In this document: in pieces, positions 59,760 through 64,000 of the stretch | Numbering within the stretch: the stretch's first letter is position 1 | Layout: each line of letters opens with the position of its first letter | Source: Paenibacillus sp. V4I7 | GTDB lineage: Bacteria > Bacillota > Bacilli > Paenibacillales > NBRC-103111 | Assembly (NCBI RefSeq): GCF_030817275.1 | Contig: NZ_JAUSZD010000002.1 | Coordinates: 4,030,001-4,094,000, forward strand | Reading direction: 5' to 3' | DNA: 64,000 nt | Position numbers and translations under genes: made by a program | The notes under the pieces: model-generated | Databases searched by the model: none | What the model was told of the DNA's origin: nothing | Seen by the model: only the letters and a program-made list of their open reading frames with translations

Positions 59760-62387
59760 TTAAAAGTGTAGGACAAGTATGATTTGCGGTTCAATAACTA
59801 TTTTATCTTTCCATATCAGATTTCCCTCTGACTGTTCGAAAGAGACGCTTTTACCGCCAATCATGACACTCTTCACGACTCGCCCAACTAACAGTCCACT
59901 TCCAAAGCTGGATAGACTTAGTTCCCCCATCAATACCTCTAACTCCATCTGTTCATCACTGCAGCGGAACTCGCCCCAACCGTCGTTCAAGCTCCAGAAA
60001 CAACGGAAATCTTGAGCCTGCCATTTCGGGCTAAAGCCGATATGTCCACTTACCATATCATATTCGAAACCGCTAAGAGCAAGAAGCAGCCCATACGACG
60101 CCATGGAACGGGCATAATTGCTGCCGCATTCGAACTCGTTCCATGGATTGCGACGCTCTCCATCATATCTGTCTCGAATAGACTTAACGGCGCTTAGCCC
60201 TTCTGTTACGAGCCCTTCATAGATCATATGGCAAGCAGCCTGATATTCGAACCCATTCATACATTCATCTGCATAAGGAACCGGCACGGTCGGGCAGTTA
60301 TCGTCAGGCCAAGTACAGATCATGAGTCCGGACTCGTCATTTAATCCATAGATACGGCAGGCGTTTGGATAATCGCCTAAATTCTCGATGTAATTATTGT
60401 CATAAATCGATTGGACCGCTCGTTTCACTTTCACAGGATCAAGGACATAGCCGAGGCCTACAAGATGAGCAAACCATTGTCCGAGTACTTGATCTATGCC
60501 GCAGCCTTCACCAATCTGATACTTATGCTCTCCTGCCTCATCATTCCAGTACACTTCTTCCGCGTCATATTTTTCGAGGACAGATCGGTCTTTGAGATCG
60601 ACTAATTGATGGAAGTACCGACCATTGAACAAATGCTCGTTCGTCCAAGCGGACCCGTTTGCGTAAAGCCCTTCATACTCTGCCACTTTCTCCTGTTCAC
60701 CAAGAGTTCCCGCCATCTCTGCTGCCGCCTTCAACGCAGTCAAGTACATGCTCGTCAGCCATGAATTGGGGCCGAACAATTCCATGTCCAGCGTATGATG
60801 CTGGCGACCTTCCATGACACCGTCCTTGTCTGCATCCCATTGGTCTTCGTTTGTAGGATCCCAGGCATATTCGAGAGCTTTACGAATATTCGGCCATATC
60901 GAGCGCAGCCATTCCGTATCGCCTGAAATTTTCCATTCCCTATAGGACTTAATCACGCCTCCCATCTGACCGTCAGCAGCCGCCCTGAACGTGTTATCAC
61001 GAGTCGTTCGCTCGGCGGGCAGCATGAGGCGGAACGCCATTTTTCCATTCTCAAACTGGGCATGTTTGTACTCGATGTTTCGCATCGAACGGGCAAGTGC
61101 CGGGAACAAGAAGGCTGTCGCCTGCTCGTAATTCCATACATGTGTGCAGGAACCTTCACACGAGCCTTCGTTCGTATGAACGCCCTCGAAACCGTAAAGT
61201 GTCCCATCAGTCAAACGCAGCACTGTAGGCGATTTCAGGATCGAAATGTTGCTGCTAATAGCGTCAATCACAGTGTCGGGAAGTGTAGAATAGAACAGCG
61301 TTTCTTGGAACAACCGAGTCTCCTTGTTCAATCGATCATAGTGTTCCATGATGTAATTTGCCGAATCTGTGGAGTCACGGAACAGCGTCGAGTAGTAGTT
61401 TTTCCAAGAAGGTTGCCGCCCGCTATCATCCCCACTGCCTGGATTCCAGAAGTTTACGCAATTCGGAAAGTTCCAGGAAAGCACGAAACGGAATCTTGCC
61501 TTCCCACCAGCTGCTACCGTGTGATGCCCGCTCAGCAGGCCAACATCCTGATGCTTTTCATGCAGCCTCTTCGCATCCAGTTCACGCGGTCCTTCGTAAC
61601 TTCGTTCCTGAAAGCGGCCTGGCTGACGGAAATCCTTCCAGAATACGGTCAAGTTATCGAACCATCCACCACGATACCAATATGATTGATAGCTGACGTC
61701 ATCATTGTCAGTCATCAACGTCAGATCGCCGAATTCCGCTTCGTCCACTTCATACTGTGTGGATGACATACGGATGGCTCGTCTTCCGCCGAATTCCACC
61801 GCTTCATTGACAGCCCCTTGACGAAACGGATTTGACACATTGCCGACCACACTGATCTCCAACTCATCCGTTGACCGATTCGTCACCTCATACTCGAAAA
61901 TGGCACAAGGTATAGAGGAATCCCGATCATTCAGAGGAATAAACGGATTGAAGGCTGTCAGTTTGACCGTGATCGGGTCATCCGCATCGTCGAACGTCAT
62001 TTCTGCGAATGGGAATTGTCCTTGGAACGATGTGTTTGTAAAGTGAGGAAAGCCGGCCATGTTTTCCCGTCTAGGTCCGTACCCATAACCCTCGAATTTC
62101 CCTTTCCCTTCTCCTGTGTACGGTGTTTGTAAATCCCCATTGAGCACTTTGGTTAGTTTGACCTCACCCTTGCATTCCGCCTTTACGGCAAAGAATGAGA
62201 ATCCGTTAAAGCTCAGCTTGTTGGGCCGGTTGAAAATTTCCCAATCTATCAGACGTCCGTTGCCGGCGAGACCGATACTACCCGTTCCAATCCCGCCAAG
62301 CGGAAAAGAGATTTGGCTCGTTTTGGTTCCTGTATACATAAAATCTTTGTCCATACGAAACTGTTGGTTTAGTATATTGTTGCTCAT
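59760..62387 (-). CDS. GH116 family glycoside hydrolase
   Basis: Beta-glucosidase/beta-xylosidase/glucosylceramidase-type enzyme of 875 residues, no signal peptide. N-terminal beta-sandwich starting SQISFPLGGIGTGSIGLAGNGRL; C-terminal (alpha/alpha)6 barrel with GSCTHVWNYEQATAFLFPALARSMR, the nucleophile-side region, and HHTLDMELFGPNSWL, whose Asp is the expected acid/base by family analogy. Final barrel segments NYARSMASYGLLLALSGFEYD are typical. GAGGAGG precedes ATG 62387. It lies 49 bases behind a decayed permease gene, so it was probably in a sugar importer operon. Confidence 0.92.
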   Translation of the reverse strand: MSNNILNQQFRMDKDFMYTGTKTSQISFPLGGIGTGSIGLAGNGRLIDWEIFNRPNKLSFNGFSFFAVKAECKGEVKLTKVLNGDLQTPYTGEGKGKFEGYGYGPRRENMAGFPHFTNTSFQGQFPFAEMTFDDADDPITVKLTAFNPFIPLNDRDSSIPCAIFEYEVTNRSTDELEISVVGNVSNPFRQGAVNEAVEFGGRRAIRMSSTQYEVDEAEFGDLTLMTDNDDVSYQSYWYRGGWFDNLTVFWKDFRQPGRFQERSYEGPRELDAKRLHEKHQDVGLLSGHHTVAAGGKARFRFVLSWNFPNCVNFWNPGSGDDSGRQPSWKNYYSTLFRDSTDSANYIMEHYDRLNKETRLFQETLFYSTLPDTVIDAISSNISILKSPTVLRLTDGTLYGFEGVHTNEGSCEGSCTHVWNYEQATAFLFPALARSMRNIEYKHAQFENGKMAFRLMLPAERTTRDNTFRAAADGQMGGVIKSYREWKISGDTEWLRSIWPNIRKALEYAWDPTNEDQWDADKDGVMEGRQHHTLDMELFGPNSWLTSMYLTALKAAAEMAGTLGEQEKVAEYEGLYANGSAWTNEHLFNGRYFHQLVDLKDRSVLEKYDAEEVYWNDEAGEHKYQIGEGCGIDQVLGQWFAHLVGLGYVLDPVKVKRAVQSIYDNNYIENLGDYPNACRIYGLNDESGLMICTWPDDNCPTVPVPYADECMNGFEYQAACHMIYEGLVTEGLSAVKSIRDRYDGERRNPWNEFECGSNYARSMASYGLLLALSGFEYDMVSGHIGFSPKWQAQDFRCFWSLNDGWGEFRCSDEQMELEVLMGELSLSSFGSGLLVGRVVKSVMIGGKSVSFEQSEGNLIWKDKIVIEPQIILVLHF

Positions 62388-62436
62388 ATCTTAGCCTCCT
62401 CAAGTTCCTAACTGATTTCATGAATCCTGGCAGGCC

Positions 62437-63049
62437 TCATAGTTTAAGACCCCCCGCCGTAATGCCATCTAGCAAGTATTTTTGTCCGAAAATGTAAAAG
62501 AGCAGCGGAACGATAAGCGACAATGTCACCCCTGCCAGAATAGCAGACAAATTCCCCGTCCCGAACGCTCCGGTTAATGCCGTCATACCGATCGGCAGCG
62601 TCATTTTTTCGAAGGAATTCAGAAAAATTAATGGGCGGAAAAAATCGTTCCAATGCGCGATGAAACTTATGACCGAGGTAACGGCAACCGCCGGAAACGA
62701 CATGGGAAGGATGACTTTAAGGAAAACCCATAATCGGCTAGCACCGTCCATATAAGCGGCTTCGTCATAGGAATAGGATATGGGTCATCATAGTTTGCCG
62801 AATCATGAATATTCCGAACGGGTTGATAAGGCCTGGCAAAATGAGCGTCAAGTGCGTATCGACCAAACCTAACTTCGACATCAGAATGAACTGAGGAATG
62901 ATCGTTACCTGCCCTGGGATCATAAGTCCGGAAAGAAAGACGAGAAATAGGACGTTGCGTCCCGGAAAAGCAATACGAGAGAAGGCAAAAGCCGCCATGC
63001 TTGAGATGAACACTCCGTGCACGTGAACGGAAAAAGCTAAAAAAATTTG
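62437..63049 (-). pseudogene. Decayed carbohydrate ABC permease (MalG type)
   Basis: Remnant of a sugar permease. Readable from about 63049 (IFLAFSV, then GVFISSMAAFAFSRIAFPGRN) down to GIFMIRQTMMT. There the frame breaks and resumes as SYDEAAYMDGASRLWVFLKVILPMSFP, the EAA loop, to the normal end YLLDGITAGGLKL. Dropping one C in ACCCAT joins the two parts. Upstream, an in-frame TAA (63052-63050) and loss of the N-terminal quarter show real decay. The binding protein and first permease expected in such an operon are absent. GH116 follows. Confidence 0.88.
63016..63029. promoter_or_regulatory. LacI-type operator-like sequence, copy 1
   Basis: CGTGCACGTGAACG, pseudo-palindrome with central CG, identical to copy 2. 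It lies inside the remaining 5' part of the broken permease gene, so it may be chance or a rearrangement scar. Confidence 0.4.
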
Positions 63050-63143
63050 TTACGAAGATACAATTACCGATAGGGGCGTCCCCCTCGCCACCGTTCCTGC
63101 ATATGAGTGGCAAATTAACAATATGAGCTTCAATTACGTAAAT

Positions 63144-63157
63144 CGTGCACGTGAACG
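63144..63157. promoter_or_regulatory. LacI-type operator-like sequence, copy 2
   Basis: CGTGCACGTGAACG, 128 bases from copy 1 and 99 bases (centre to centre) from copy 3. It lies between the cre-like site and the decayed permease. Confidence 0.5.
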
Positions 63158-63185
63158 ACCTTATCTTATCAAATGCCCCCAAGTT

Positions 63186-63199
63186 TGTAAACGCTTTTA
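63186..63199. promoter_or_regulatory. CcpA catabolite-responsive element (cre)
   Basis: TGTAAACGCTTTTA differs from the consensus TGWAARCGYTWNCW at one position. It lies in the divergent region between the LacI gene and the decayed importer, where glucose repression of a sugar operon would be expected. Confidence 0.7.
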
Positions 63200-63242
63200 T
63201 TACAAATTAGTTCATCTTTCCTATACCTACTCTTCCCTGCAT

Positions 63243-63256
63243 CGTTCACGAGCACG
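63243..63256. promoter_or_regulatory. LacI-type operator-like sequence, copy 3 (inverted)
   Basis: CGTTCACGAGCACG; its reverse complement differs from copies 1 and 2 at one base. It lies 67 bases before the regulator start, a fitting place for autoregulation. Confidence 0.5.
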
Positions 63257-63322
63257 GGTATTGACCAACCCGCTCTGTTAAGCTACGATTAGACCACTAG
63301 ATCCCATTCTCACGGAGGCCGC

Positions 63323-64000
63323 ATGAACATTACAAGTAAACAAATCGCCGAGCTGTGCGGAGTTACACGGGGAACGGTGGATCGGGCGTTAAACAACCGT
63401 CCCGGTATTAATTCGGAAACTCGTGTGAAAATACTGCGGGTCGCAGAGGAGCTCGGCTACCGCCCCCATTTTCTAGCACAAAGCCTTGTCAAAGGGCATA
63501 CAAAAACGTTAGGTATCGTGCTGTTTGACATTCATAATCAGATTTTCTCCCAGCTATTCCACGCATTCGAAGCCGAAGCTAGGAAACGGGGTTATATCGT
63601 CTATCTTGTCCTTTCTAATCGTGACAAGGACCTAGAACTAGAGTATATCAACAACTTGTTAGATCGTAGAGTCGACGGAATCGCATTGCTGCCGACCAAT
63701 TTCAACAAAAAATTTGAATCTCTTTTGACACGTTCGCGGACACCTATCGTAACATTCGGCAATCGCCTTTCAGGCCCTTTTCCTTATGTTTGGATCGACG
63801 ACAAGCAAGCGATCAGAGACTCTGTCGCCTTTCTCTCCAGTCAAGGCTATCGGTACTTGATCTACTTAAGCCCGCCTCTAATGCGAAAGGGGAAAGAGAA
63901 TATTTATGTGCCCGAACAACGATACCTTGGTTTTATCGAGGCATGTGATGAGATCTCAGATATGCGGCATAACGTCATCGCACAGAAAAATTATTTGGCT
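63323..64000 (+). CDS. LacI-family regulator (3' partial)
   Basis: Transcriptional regulator truncated by the window edge. The N-terminal helix-turn-helix is SKQIAELCGVTRGTVDRALNNRPGI, with hinge LRVAEELGYRPHFLAQSLVKG, then the effector domain LGIVLFDIHNQIFSQLF and DRRVDGIALLPTN. ACGGAGG is 5 bases before ATG 63323. No stop is reached. It is divergent from the decayed permease and GH116 and probably controlled them through the operator-like sites nearby. Confidence 0.94.
   Translation, partial: MNITSKQIAELCGVTRGTVDRALNNRPGINSETRVKILRVAEELGYRPHFLAQSLVKGHTKTLGIVLFDIHNQIFSQLFHAFEAEARKRGYIVYLVLSNRDKDLELEYINNLLDRRVDGIALLPTNFNKKFESLLTRSRTPIVTFGNRLSGPFPYVWIDDKQAIRDSVAFLSSQGYRYLIYLSPPLMRKGKENIYVPEQRYLGFIEACDEISDMRHNVIAQKNYLA

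Noticed and set aside
62667..63182. 171-residue minus-strand frame across the decayed permease
   Set aside because: It mixes antisense-like and out-of-frame permease sequence; the true permease residues are in the other frames.
1..64000. tRNA, rRNA, prophage or intact insertion sequence
   Set aside because: No cloverleaf, rRNA signature, phage gene or transposase was seen on either strand.

Overview
The window reads as the chromosome of a spore-forming, naturally competence-equipped Bacillota of the Paenibacillus type. The evidence is a GerA/B/C germinant receptor, a SpoVAC-AD-AEb set, strong AGGAGG ribosome sites, the yqeG-yqeH-aroE-yhbY-nadD-yqeK-rsfS-yqeM-comER-comEABC gene order known from Bacillus and relatives, a T-box in front of leuS, and many YesM/YesN-type sensor pairs with ABC sugar importers. 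I see no rRNA, tRNA, CRISPR array, prophage or intact transposase.

Layout. 1-3.7 kb: germinant receptor operon, 5' end outside the window. 3.7-18.0 kb: competence and housekeeping block, almost all on the minus strand, with leuS and its T-box leader in the middle. 18.2-24.0 kb: an esterase, a MoxR/DUF58/transglutaminase operon and a YjcZ-like sporulation peptide. 24.2-27.0 kb: forespore operon DUF421-spoVAC-spoVAD-spoVAEb, with spoVAC frameshifted in this sequence. 27.2-29.5 kb: a PhyH-type dioxygenase with a LacI-family regulator and two matching operators, then a DUF1657 gene. 29.6-32.6 kb: papain-like protease with two tiny genes, then a glycosyltransferase and galU. 32.8-35.0 kb: a secreted clan GH-D glycosidase. 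35.3-46.3 kb: a rhamnogalacturonan-I (pectin) locus matching the B. subtilis yes cluster (sensor kinase, response regulator, ABC importer, GH105, CE12 acetylesterase, GH42). 46.4-46.9 kb: an unusual intergenic stretch with a decayed dockerin tail and four evenly spaced palindromes. 46.9-55.0 kb: a secreted stalk protein, a second ABC importer (LipO/YtcP/LplB type) and a divergent two-component system. 55.0-64.0 kb: rhamnose mutarotase, MFS transporter, DUF2238 protein, a broken cysteine hydrolase, a nucleotidyltransferase, a GH116 glycosidase behind a decayed permease, and a LacI regulator cut by the window end.

How it works together. The two sugar loci are probably linked. The GH42 gene and the lplB operon, 5 kb apart, share a two-part promoter element with identical 14-bp spacing, so one regulator (most likely one of the two AraC-type response regulators) may drive both. 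With the rhamnose mutarotase, this suggests import and breakdown of pectin oligosaccharides rich in rhamnose and galactose.

Most notable non-gene signals: two families of tandem hairpin repeats in 5' leaders (one inside the leuS T-box leader and again before yqeG), the shared promoter module, the palindrome array, a nested palindrome region before the second two-component system, and an alternative-hairpin element behind spoVAEb. Four separate genes carry single-base frameshifts, so sequencing error must be excluded before treating them as broken.
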